Source: an uncultured Bacteroidia bacterium
GTDB taxonomy: Bacteria; Bacteroidota; Bacteroidia; Bacteroidales; UBA932
Direction: 5' to 3'
DNA: 6,321 bases
NCBI GenBank assembly: GCA_902796455.1
Contig: CADBPH010000098.1
Coordinates: forward strand, 1 to 6,321
In this document: positions 1 through 6,019 of the stretch, piece after piece
How positions within the stretch are numbered: position 1 is the first letter of the stretch
How the letters are laid out: each line of letters opens with the position of its first letter
Notes under the pieces: model-generated
Seen by the model: only the letters and a program-made list of their open reading frames with translations
Databases searched by the model: none
What the model was told of the DNA's origin: nothing
Program-made: the position numbers and the translations under genes

Positions 1-1
1 A

Positions 2-1072
2 TCCCAAATGGGAGCCTGGCGGGCCGCCAACGGTCACCCGGACCCATACCACGTGAAATATTGGTGCATCGGCAACGAAAACTACTTGCAAGCCAAGAAG
101 ATTCATAAAAAGGAGACGGCCGGGGAATATGCCGGGATGCTGGACTTGTGGGCAAAGACGCTCAAAACGGTCTGCCCGGATTTGTGCCTGCTGGGAGTCG
201 GATACAATGTCCCCTGGAACAAGGTTGTGCTCGACCGATGCGGAGACGAACTGGATTTCCTCACGCTCCATTATTACATGACCGCGAAGATCAAGGACGG
301 GCAGCTGGTCGAGCCATGGAAAACGCTCTTCGGCCCGGCCCGGTGCGAGGAAAGCCTGAAAAAGAATATCGCCTTGCTGAAAGAATACAATACCCGAAGC
401 GGAAGGCAGGGAAATCCCCTGCGCTACAGCATTGACGAATGGAACAACCGCCATCGCGTGTTCTCGGGGGAACAGTATGCTTTCACGAGAAAAGATGCCC
501 GCCGCCAGTTCGATGTCGCCGGAACGGCCGGGATGCTGAATGTGTTCCTGAGGAACAGTCCTTATGTCGGCATGGCCAATTACATCTTCCCGGTAAACGG
601 GCATGGACTCCTGAAGACTGTCGGAAACGATGATGCCTACAAATCGGCGAATTATCACGTTTTCGACCTCTACCGGAAGTATATGGGCGGCTGCGCGTTA
701 AGCGTTGATGTGAAGGGGCCCGGAAGGACAGGGGTCCGTCTGGGAGACCTCCGGATGGACGGGGAAAAAGACATGGCCCCCGAAACGCTGCTGGATCTCT
801 GCGATATTGATTGCGCGGCAACCGCCGCCGAAGACGGATCCATCCAGGTGGCGCTCGTAAACCGCTCTTATGACCAGGACCGGAAAGTCCAGGTTATCCT
901 TCCTCCCGGTTATAAACTGACGGAAGCGGTCGGACTGCAATCAGACGATGTCAGCGCCACCAACACCGCGGACGAACGGGACCGGATCAAACCGGAGCCC
1001 GTCAAAGTCAAGGCGAACGCCCTCACCCTCAAGCCCTGCGGCCTGGTGATCCTGAGATTCCGCCCGAATTAA
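2..1072 (+). CDS. GH51 alpha-L-arabinofuranosidase-like glycoside hydrolase, 5'-truncated
   Basis: This is the C-terminal part of a clan GH-A glycoside hydrolase, most likely family 51, which releases arabinofuranosyl residues from plant arabinoxylan or arabinan. The reading frame is open to the left edge. The first Met (base 8) lies inside the conserved stretch before the acid/base motif, so the true start is outside the window. Counting from that Met, WCIGNE at residues 19-24 carries the putative acid/base Glu24 (bases 77-79), and SIDEWN at 141-146 carries the putative nucleophile Glu144 (437-439). The spacing of about 120 residues is normal for GH51. LHYY (87-90) and a GMLNVFLRNS segment (175-184) also fit the barrel. 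The last ~110 residues are beta-rich with a typical end (LVILRF), as in the GH51 C-terminal domain. GNENY replaces the commoner GNEMDG, so this is a divergent branch and the exact substrate is uncertain. Any signal peptide would lie outside the window. Confidence 0.85.
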   Translation, partial: SQMGAWRAANGHPDPYHVKYWCIGNENYLQAKKIHKKETAGEYAGMLDLWAKTLKTVCPDLCLLGVGYNVPWNKVVLDRCGDELDFLTLHYYMTAKIKDGQLVEPWKTLFGPARCEESLKKNIALLKEYNTRSGRQGNPLRYSIDEWNNRHRVFSGEQYAFTRKDARRQFDVAGTAGMLNVFLRNSPYVGMANYIFPVNGHGLLKTVGNDDAYKSANYHVFDLYRKYMGGCALSVDVKGPGRTGVRLGDLRMDGEKDMAPETLLDLCDIDCAATAAEDGSIQVALVNRSYDQDRKVQVILPPGYKLTEAVGLQSDDVSATNTADERDRIKPEPVKVKANALTLKPCGLVILRFRPN

Positions 1073-1080
1073 AAGAAGGA

Positions 1081-2227
1081 TTATTCCAGATCACCGATGT
1101 CGGCCGCGGCAATGCCGGATCCCTCCTGCATCAGGTAGGACCGCATGAAGGCGTTCAGGTCGCCGTCCAACACGCCTTGCGTATCCGCCGTAGAAAGCCC
1201 GGTACGCAAGTCTTTCACCATTTTGTAGGGGTGCAGGACATAGCTCCGGATCTGGGAACCCCACTCGATTTTCTTTTTCTGGCCTTCGAGTTCCGCCTGT
1301 TTCTCCTGACGTTTCTTCAGTTCCAGATCGTACAGACGGGACTTCAGGATCCGCAGCGCATTTTCTTTATTGCCGATCTGCGTACGGCCTTCCGTATTCT
1401 CCACCACGATACCGGTGGGGATATGCCGGACCCGGACGCCGGTTTCCACCTTGTTGACGTTCTGCCCGCCATGGCCGCCGCTGCGGAAGGTATCCCACTC
1501 CAGGTCGGCATCGCGGATTTCAATATTGATGCTGTCGTCCACGAGCGGATATACGAACACGGACGAGAAGGTGGTCTGCCGCTTGCCCTGGGCGTTGAAA
1601 GGAGAGATCCGCACCAGGCGATGAACACCGTTCTCCGCCTTGAGATAGCCGTAAGCATAATCCCCCTCAATCTCCACCGTGACGGATTTGATGCCGGCCT
1701 CGTCGCCCTCGACCAGGCCGGTAACCTCCGTACGATAGCCGCTGCGTTCGCACCAGCGCAGGTACATCCGCATCAGCATGGCCGACCAGTCATTGGCTTC
1801 CGTGCCGCCAGCCCCGGAATTGATGGTCAGGACTGCACCGAGATTGTCGCCTTCTCCCCCCAGCATGTTCCTGAGTTCCAAGGATTCGACGGCCTCCAAT
1901 GCCGTTCCGTAAGCCGACTCCAATTCACGGGATTCATCCGTTTCGGCGCCCTCCTCCACGGACTGGAGGCTGTCCTGGGCAAACTCATACAGCACATCCA
2001 GGTCCTCCACGGCGGTCGATGCCGCATCGAAGGCTGTCACCCAGGATTTTACCCCACTGACTTTCTTCATGAAAACCTCCGCCGCCTTGGGATCTGTCCA
2101 AAAATCCGGAGCCTGCGTTTTCTTTTCCAATTCTTCTACCTGTGACCGCTTCGAAGCGATGTCAAAGACACCTCCCCAGCGTTTCCATACGCTGATGCAG
2201 AGCTTTGATCTGATCTTGGGTAATCAT
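1081..2227 (-). CDS. prfB: Peptide chain release factor 2 (RF2), expressed by programmed +1 frameshift
   Basis: RF2 recognises UAA and UGA stop codons in the ribosomal A site and triggers release of the peptide. The coding sequence is complement(join(1081..2163,2165..2227)). A 21-codon first frame starts at ATG 2227-2225 (MITQDQIKALHQ...) and ends at an in-frame TGA (2164-2162). Translation continues in the +1 frame as DIASKRSQVEE and so on, giving 381 residues in all. Landmarks in the joined protein are the SPF stop-recognition tripeptide (about 208-210), the GGQ peptidyl-hydrolysis motif (about 253-255, bases 1470-1462) and the SGAGGTEANDW segment upstream. Length and motif positions match the family (E. 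coli RF2 is 365 residues). The start was chosen because GGAGAG lies just upstream and because its N-terminal helix is RF2-like. The TTG at 2130, where the long uninterrupted frame could begin, would lose about 32 conserved residues. The gene is divergent from murI and convergent with the GH51 gene (8-bp gap). Confidence 0.97.
2161..2177 (-). promoter_or_regulatory. prfB programmed +1 ribosomal frameshift site
   Basis: Read on the minus strand, the site is GGGGAGG TGT CTT TGA C. It contains an internal Shine-Dalgarno-like GGGGAGG (2177-2171), a 3-nt spacer (TGT), the slippery CTT codon (2167-2165), the in-frame TGA (2164-2162) and a following C (2161). This matches the known prfB architecture (E. 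coli AGGGGG UAU CUU UGA C) element by element, including the 3-nt spacer. When RF2 is scarce, the ribosome pauses at the poorly terminated UGA-C, the P-site tRNA slips from CUU to UUU, and translation resumes at GAC. RF2 therefore regulates its own synthesis. The frames on both sides join into a continuous RF2 sequence, which supports the call strongly. Confidence 0.96.
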
Positions 2228-2230
2228 GTA

Positions 2231-2236
2231 CTCTCC
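2231..2236 (-). promoter_or_regulatory. Ribosome binding site of prfB
   Basis: GGAGAG lies three bases upstream of the prfB ATG at 2227; from its GGAG core the spacing is 5 nt. It helps decide the start: an ATG slightly further upstream (2238) runs into TGA after three further codons. A purine-rich site is notable because the other complete genes here (murI, the DUF6515 gene) have no clear one, as is usual in Bacteroidota. Confidence 0.6.
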
Positions 2237-2270
2237 ATGTTAAAGATTGATTCCAGCCCCCATGGCCGGA

Positions 2271-2303
2271 TTGCAAAAATAATAAAAAGAATCTGTATCT
2301 TTG
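2271..2303 (+). promoter_or_regulatory. Predicted Bacteroidota-type promoter of murI
   Basis: TATCTTTG at 2296-2303 matches the TAnnTTTG -7 box of the Bacteroidota primary sigma factor exactly. ATTGC around 2270-2274 is a partial match to the -33 TTTG element, with about 21 bp between. Transcription would begin near 2307-2310, giving a leader of about 40 nt before the murI ATG at 2348. The surrounding bases are AT-rich compared with the flanking genes. This is prediction from motif and position only. Confidence 0.6.
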
Positions 2304-2306
2304 AAA
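2274..2306 (-). promoter_or_regulatory. Predicted Bacteroidota-type promoter of prfB
   Basis: On the minus strand TATTTTTG (2281-2274) fits TAnnTTTG. A TTTC (2306-2303) within a T-run could be a weak -33 element 21 bp upstream. Transcription would begin near 2270-2267, about 40 nt before the prfB ATG at 2227. The box lies inside the spacer of the opposing murI promoter, so the two promoters are back to back and overlap. The -33 match is poor and the region is A/T-rich, so chance is a real possibility. Confidence 0.45.
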
Positions 2307-2347
2307 AAAATTGGCGTTCCGCACGCACGGAAGCCATTGCCGACAAC

Positions 2348-3166
2348 ATGATAGGAATATTTGATTCGGGCGAAGGCGGCCTGTCCGTCTTCCGGGAAAT
2401 CTACCGGCTGCTGCCGGAGGAGAAATATGTCTATTACGCGGACAATGCGCACTGCCCTTATGGGGAGAAAAGCGCCGCGTTCGTCCTGGACAGGAGCCGG
2501 GCCATCACCCGCTTCCTGCTGGAAAAAGGCTGCGGCATCATCGTCGTCGCCTGCAACACGGCGACCGGAGCAGCCATCCAGACACTCCGGAAGGAATTTC
2601 CTGTCAAATTCATCGGCATGGAGCCCGCCGTCAAGCCGGCAGCCCTTTCGACCCGGAGCGGCGTCATCGGCGTCCTGGCGACAGCCGGCACGCTGAAAGC
2701 CGCCAAATACCTGATGACAAAGGGGCAATACGAAAACGGAGTCCGGATTGTCGAGCAAGTCGGCCAGGGGTGGGTCGACCTTGTGGAACGCGGAATCCTG
2801 GAAGGTCCTGAAGCAGAAGCGGTTGTCGAAAGAAGCGTCCGTCCCCTGCTCGAGGCCGGAGCGGACAACCTGGTCCTCGGCTGCACGCATTATCCTTTCC
2901 TTTCCAAGGTCATCCGCACCATCGCAGGTCCTGATGTCCGGATCATCAATCCGGCCCCGGCGGCGGCCCGCCACCTGGTCTATGTCATGGTCCAGGAAGG
3001 GCTGCTCGATGAAAAGACAGCGACCCGCGCCCTGGCCAAGGCGGCCATGCCCGAGGACGAAAAAAATATCGGGCCCTCCGAAGGAAAGCCCGACATTGAA
3101 CTCATTTCATCCGGGGATCCTGCTCCCCTTCAGCACATTTTCAAGATGTTGTACCCCGGCTACTGA
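2348..3166 (+). CDS. murI: Glutamate racemase
   Basis: MurI interconverts L- and D-glutamate in the cytoplasm by a cofactor-independent two-base mechanism, supplying D-Glu for the peptidoglycan stem peptide. The protein has 272 residues, a normal length. Family motifs are in order: IFDSGEGGLSV at 4-14 (substrate-binding Asp6/Ser7), YYADNAHCPYG at 29-39, VVACNTATG at 66-74 with catalytic Cys69, and LGCTHYP at 177-183 with catalytic Cys179. The start at ATG 2348 places the DSG motif six residues in, as is typical. The frame stays open further upstream, but that extension runs antisense through the prfB start and has no family similarity. A -7-like box lies 45 bp upstream. The gene is divergent from prfB, and its last 7 bp overlap the end of the convergent DUF6515-type gene. 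The C-terminal ~40 residues (after about 230) look less conserved. Confidence 0.97.
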   Translation: MIGIFDSGEGGLSVFREIYRLLPEEKYVYYADNAHCPYGEKSAAFVLDRSRAITRFLLEKGCGIIVVACNTATGAAIQTLRKEFPVKFIGMEPAVKPAALSTRSGVIGVLATAGTLKAAKYLMTKGQYENGVRIVEQVGQGWVDLVERGILEGPEAEAVVERSVRPLLEAGADNLVLGCTHYPFLSKVIRTIAGPDVRIINPAPAAARHLVYVMVQEGLLDEKTATRALAKAAMPEDEKNIGPSEGKPDIELISSGDPAPLQHIFKMLYPGY

Positions 3167-3173
3167 TAGTAGC
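3159..3173. repeat. Perfect inverted repeat over two convergent stop codons
   Basis: GCTACT (3159-3164), GAT (3165-3167) and AGTAGC (3168-3173) form a perfect 6-bp stem with a 3-nt loop. It covers the murI TGA (3164-3166) and the TAG of the opposing gene (3162-3160). A further GTAC/GTAC pair (3151-3154 and 3178-3181) could extend it across an internal loop. There is no good T-run on either side, so it is at best a weak bidirectional terminator. Part of the symmetry comes from the coding needs of Tyr and stop codons. Confidence 0.35.
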
Positions 3174-4722
3174 TGTTGTACTTGCGCGCCATGTCGCCGT
3201 ACATCTGTCCGAGTACCTCCAGATAAGGGACCCCGCTGACCAGCACCATCCGGTAGACCGTATCGTCCACCCGGTAATACTCGACACCGCCGAGGGTAAG
3301 GGTATCGTAGTCCTCCGGAAGTTTCTCGACCAATGCGCCGGCCGGAGGAACGATGACCTCATAACGGCCGTTGGCATTCACGATGTAGAAGACGCCATCC
3401 TCGTAGAAATACTCCTTGTCGGCATAGGCATAGCTCTGGACAAGCCCGAGCTGGTTGGCTATGCTGTAGGAAGCTCCTGCGGCGGAGGAATTCAGGGCGA
3501 TGGCATTGTTCTGCGCGGCAATCGTCGCATTGTTCTGTGCGATGATACGGTTCTGCTCGTCGATATACCGGTTGTTGGCGTCAATGGCGCTGTAAGTCCG
3601 GTACATGCTGGAGTAGTAAGCGAATCGCACGGAGGCGAACGTAATGTCATGGAGCGCTCTGTCGAGGATCACCCCGATCGGCGGCCGGCAGATGACATAG
3701 TGTCCGCGGAAAGGACGATAGTAAACGTCGTTCCAGAAATAGTAGTCGATACCGTAGTAACGGACCCTTCTGTAACGGGGAGGAAGGACTTCGACACGCC
3801 AGCCGAAATAGTGGGGATCAGGACCCCAGAAATGTCCGGCCCGGTTGTATGCCATGAAGTCACGCTCGCGCGGATGGATCCGGACGACATCGTGCTCGTG
3901 GATGCGGTAGTCCCGCATGCCGCGGTCCGAACGGATATTGAAATCGTCGGCGCGTCCCCCGCTGCTGCGGCGCTCAGGTGCGGAAGCCATTTCCTTGGTC
4001 ACCGTACCGAGACCCTGACGGGTCACATTGGTGTTCGCACGGACCTGGCTGCCGGAGGTCGTCGTCGCGGAGCGGCGGACCTGCGTCTGGTTCGAAGGAG
4101 TTACTCCGGAAGCGGAGCCGGAAGACCGGCGGACCACTTGCTCGGAAGAGGTGCTCCTGCGGACCTGGGAAGAAGACGAAGGGGTCGCCGTGCTGCGGGA
4201 TGCCGACGAAGCCGGCGTCGCGCTCCTGCGGACCGCTGAAGAAGAAGATCCCGTGCTGCCGGTAGAACGGCGGACCTGGGAAGAGCTGCTGGAAGCAGGA
4301 CTGCCGGAAGCCGCGCTGCCGGAAGAACGACGGACCTGGGAAGCGCTGCCGGAGCTATTGCCGGAGGAGCGTCTTACCTGGGAGGAAGCGCTGCCGGAAT
4401 AAGCCGGTGAAGAACTTCTCTGGACCGTGGCCGCGGAAGAACTCCGGGAGACAGAACTGGAAGAACTGCTCCGGGAAGAAGATACCGACGGCGAGGAAGA
4501 ACGTCTGACAGCGGAGGATCCGCTGGAAGATCTATAGCTGGGTGCAGAAGAACTGCGGGTCGTTCCGGAAGACCTTCTCGCCTGGGAAGACGAAGTGGTT
4601 GAAGAACCGGTACTGCGGGAAGAGGAAGAGCTCCTTCTTGTCTGAGCAACCAGATCGATAGGAGCCGCTGCCACCATGAGGGCAAGCATTGCGGCAAGTG
4701 CCGTGTTGAAGAGGTTTTTCAT
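3160..4722 (-). CDS. Exported Ser/Arg-rich repeat protein with DUF6515-like C-terminal region
   Basis: Function is unknown. From ATG 4722 the protein has 520 residues. Residues 1-26 look like a Sec signal peptide (MKN, hydrophobic core, LVA before Gln27). Residues ~30-255 are a low-complexity Ser/Arg/Thr/Gly region with about ten imperfect copies of a QVRRSS-type motif. Residues ~258-355 are Tyr/Arg/His-rich, with GIDYYFWNDVYY (324-335) and VICRPPIG (343-350). Residues ~380-410 are a short Asn/Gln-rich heptad segment (RIIAQNN, TIAAQNN). Residues ~435-505 hold EYFYEDGVFY, VIVPPAG and EYYRVDDTVYR. The alternating YY and PPxG modules resemble DUF6515 proteins, by recollection of the family and not by search. 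An ATG seven codons earlier (4743) is possible, but it would put polar residues before a good signal peptide. No Shine-Dalgarno sequence is seen. It lies 26 bp after namZ on the same strand, probably in the same operon. The exported, basic, repetitive design suggests an envelope or surface role, which is inference. Confidence 0.85.
   Translation of the reverse strand: MKNLFNTALAAMLALMVAAAPIDLVAQTRRSSSSSRSTGSSTTSSSQARRSSGTTRSSSAPSYRSSSGSSAVRRSSSPSVSSSRSSSSSSVSRSSSAATVQRSSSPAYSGSASSQVRRSSGNSSGSASQVRRSSGSAASGSPASSSSSQVRRSTGSTGSSSSAVRRSATPASSASRSTATPSSSSQVRRSTSSEQVVRRSSGSASGVTPSNQTQVRRSATTTSGSQVRANTNVTRQGLGTVTKEMASAPERRSSGGRADDFNIRSDRGMRDYRIHEHDVVRIHPRERDFMAYNRAGHFWGPDPHYFGWRVEVLPPRYRRVRYYGIDYYFWNDVYYRPFRGHYVICRPPIGVILDRALHDITFASVRFAYYSSMYRTYSAIDANNRYIDEQNRIIAQNNATIAAQNNAIALNSSAAGASYSIANQLGLVQSYAYADKEYFYEDGVFYIVNANGRYEVIVPPAGALVEKLPEDYDTLTLGGVEYYRVDDTVYRMVLVSGVPYLEVLGQMYGDMARKYNSYYQ
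4039..4510 (-). repeat. Imperfect coding repeats for (S)QVRRSS-type units
   Basis: Within the Ser/Arg-rich gene the plus-strand core CGGACCTGG, or a variant, recurs at roughly 30-70 bp intervals (near 4036, 4075, 4129, 4159, 4228, 4269, 4329, 4371 and beyond). It encodes AVRRSS, QVRRSS, QVRRST and similar on the minus strand. Spacing is irregular and the Ser codons between copies vary (AGC, TCC, TCT). This points to old duplications kept by selection on the protein and not to a recent uniform tandem array. Confidence 0.75.
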
Positions 4723-4748
4723 AACAATGTGTTTTAGAGTCATCCATA

Positions 4749-6017
4749 CTATTTGTACAGGTAGTATTTTCCTGAAAGAGTCCGGAAGTCTTCATCATCT
4801 TTGGTCCAGCAGGACAGGATGTCTTCGACTTTAAGTCTCTTTGCAAATTGCTTTCTTACATAATCCGTACCACAAACTTTATCGAAGGAGCCGAACCGCG
4901 CCACATCCTTCCCGAAGGGGCTGCGCCAGGGGAACAATTCCCCGACCGCCTGCATCACGTAGAACTGCGTGAGGGTCAGATATGCCTGGTCGTAATCCGT
5001 ATAGCAATATTGGACGCCATGCAATAATTTTCCGGCGGCGGAACCCGAGAAAGGCTTGTAATGGATGGTCCGGAAAGAAACGCCCGGGATGGCATAACTG
5101 TCCAGCTTGGCCTTCAACGCTTCCGCATCGATCCATTCCGCGGCGAATACCTCGAACGGCAGGGTGTATCCGATGCCGATCTGCAGGAAGTCGGAAATAT
5201 CGCCGCAGATTCCGGCGGACGGATAATTGATGGCGGACTGGGGATACGGGATGTTCGGGGACGGAAGTACCCACGGGAGTCCGGTATCCGCATAGCGCAT
5301 GTCCCGTGTCCAGCCTTCCATCGGAATGACCGTCAAATCGCATTTCAACGGCGCTTCGATGCCGCGCTGGCCCCGGTTGAGGCCTTCCTCATTCAAGAGC
5401 ATGGCCAGTTCCCCGACCGTGAGCCCATATACATAAGGAATCCGGTATTGACTGACAAAGGAAAAGAATCCATCCTCGACGTAACATCCCTCTACCTTGC
5501 GGCCTCCCAGCGGGTTGGGGCGGTCCAGGACCACCACGCCGATTCCCTTCTTCGCACAGGCACGCATCAGCAGGCCCAGGGTGCTGATGAACGTATAGGA
5601 GCGGGTCCCCACATCCTGGATGTCGTAAACCATCACATCCACTCCGCGCAGCATTTCCTGCGAAGGTTCCCGGGTCTTTCCATACAAAGAGAACACCGGA
5701 AGGCCGGTCTTGGGATCTTTCCCGTCAGAGACTTTGTCTCCGGCATATGCATCGCCGCGGACCCCGTGCTCAGGGCCGTACAGGGCGACCAGATTCACCT
5801 GCGGCGCTTCATGGAGAATGTCGATGGTAGACTGCAACCGGCTGTCGACCCCGGAAGGATTGGTCACCAATCCGACCCGGAGGCCCTTCAAGGGAGCGAA
5901 TCCCTGCTCCCGCAATACTTCGATACCCGGCTTTACGACGGTCCGGACGGCTTGCCCGCGGACAGGCAGGCCGACGGACAGGCACACGGCCAGGACCAGG
6001 AGAAACTTTCCTTTCAT
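4749..6017 (-). CDS. namZ: Exo-beta-N-acetylmuramidase, DUF1343/GH171 (NamZ-like), exported
   Basis: Family members remove terminal N-acetylmuramic acid from the non-reducing ends of peptidoglycan fragments, allowing MurNAc salvage. Members have been characterised in Bacillus subtilis and Tannerella forsythia. The protein has 422 residues. Residues 1-22 are a Sec signal peptide (MKGK, LLVLAVCLSVGL core, likely cleaved near VRG/QA), which places it in the periplasm or outside. Conserved blocks are GLVTNPSGVD (49-58), LYGPEHGVRG (79-88) with Glu83 as a likely catalytic residue, YDIQDVGTRSYT (131-142), VVLDRPNPLGG (162-172) and LPSPNIPYPQSA in the second half. Length and full motif order indicate an intact gene. 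No lipobox Cys is seen. The start lies 2 bp after the serpin stop codon, so translational coupling is likely. The DUF6515-type gene follows after 26 bp. The family assignment is firm; the substrate is inferred from relatives. Confidence 0.93.
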   Translation of the reverse strand: MKGKFLLVLAVCLSVGLPVRGQAVRTVVKPGIEVLREQGFAPLKGLRVGLVTNPSGVDSRLQSTIDILHEAPQVNLVALYGPEHGVRGDAYAGDKVSDGKDPKTGLPVFSLYGKTREPSQEMLRGVDVMVYDIQDVGTRSYTFISTLGLLMRACAKKGIGVVVLDRPNPLGGRKVEGCYVEDGFFSFVSQYRIPYVYGLTVGELAMLLNEEGLNRGQRGIEAPLKCDLTVIPMEGWTRDMRYADTGLPWVLPSPNIPYPQSAINYPSAGICGDISDFLQIGIGYTLPFEVFAAEWIDAEALKAKLDSYAIPGVSFRTIHYKPFSGSAAGKLLHGVQYCYTDYDQAYLTLTQFYVMQAVGELFPWRSPFGKDVARFGSFDKVCGTDYVRKQFAKRLKVEDILSCWTKDDEDFRTLSGKYYLYK

Positions 6018-6019
6018 GG

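Noticed and set aside
1073..1080. Terminator between the GH51 gene and prfB
   Set aside because: Only 8 bp separate the stops, and I found no stem-loop with a T-run nearby on either strand.
1081..2130. prfB starting at TTG 2130 as a 349-residue protein
   Set aside because: The frameshift site and leader frame upstream give a complete RF2 N-terminus. In the joined product this TTG is read as an internal Leu codon.
1177..2145. Long open frame of 322 codons on the plus strand
   Set aside because: It is fully antisense to prfB, whose protein motifs are unmistakable; its translation resembles no family and follows the codon bias of the opposite strand.
2162..2164. In-frame TGA as a sign of a prfB pseudogene or sequencing error
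   Set aside because: The stop lies in a canonical recoding site with SD-like element, CTT slip codon and TGA-C context.
2069..2347. N-terminal extension of murI in the same open frame
   Set aside because: It would overlap the prfB start on the opposite strand and has no MurI-like sequence; ATG 2348 gives the normal family N-terminus.
2240..2974. Open frame of 244 codons on the minus strand
   Set aside because: It is antisense to murI and would cover the promoter region; no recognisable motifs.
4028..4402. Plus-strand open frame of 124 codons with Glu/Leu repeats
   Set aside because: It is the complement of the Ser/Arg repeats, has no start signal, and its periodicity is explained by the minus-strand gene.
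4039..4510. CRISPR-like or minisatellite array
   Set aside because: The repeat cores are short, degenerate and irregularly spaced, and lie in frame within a coding sequence.
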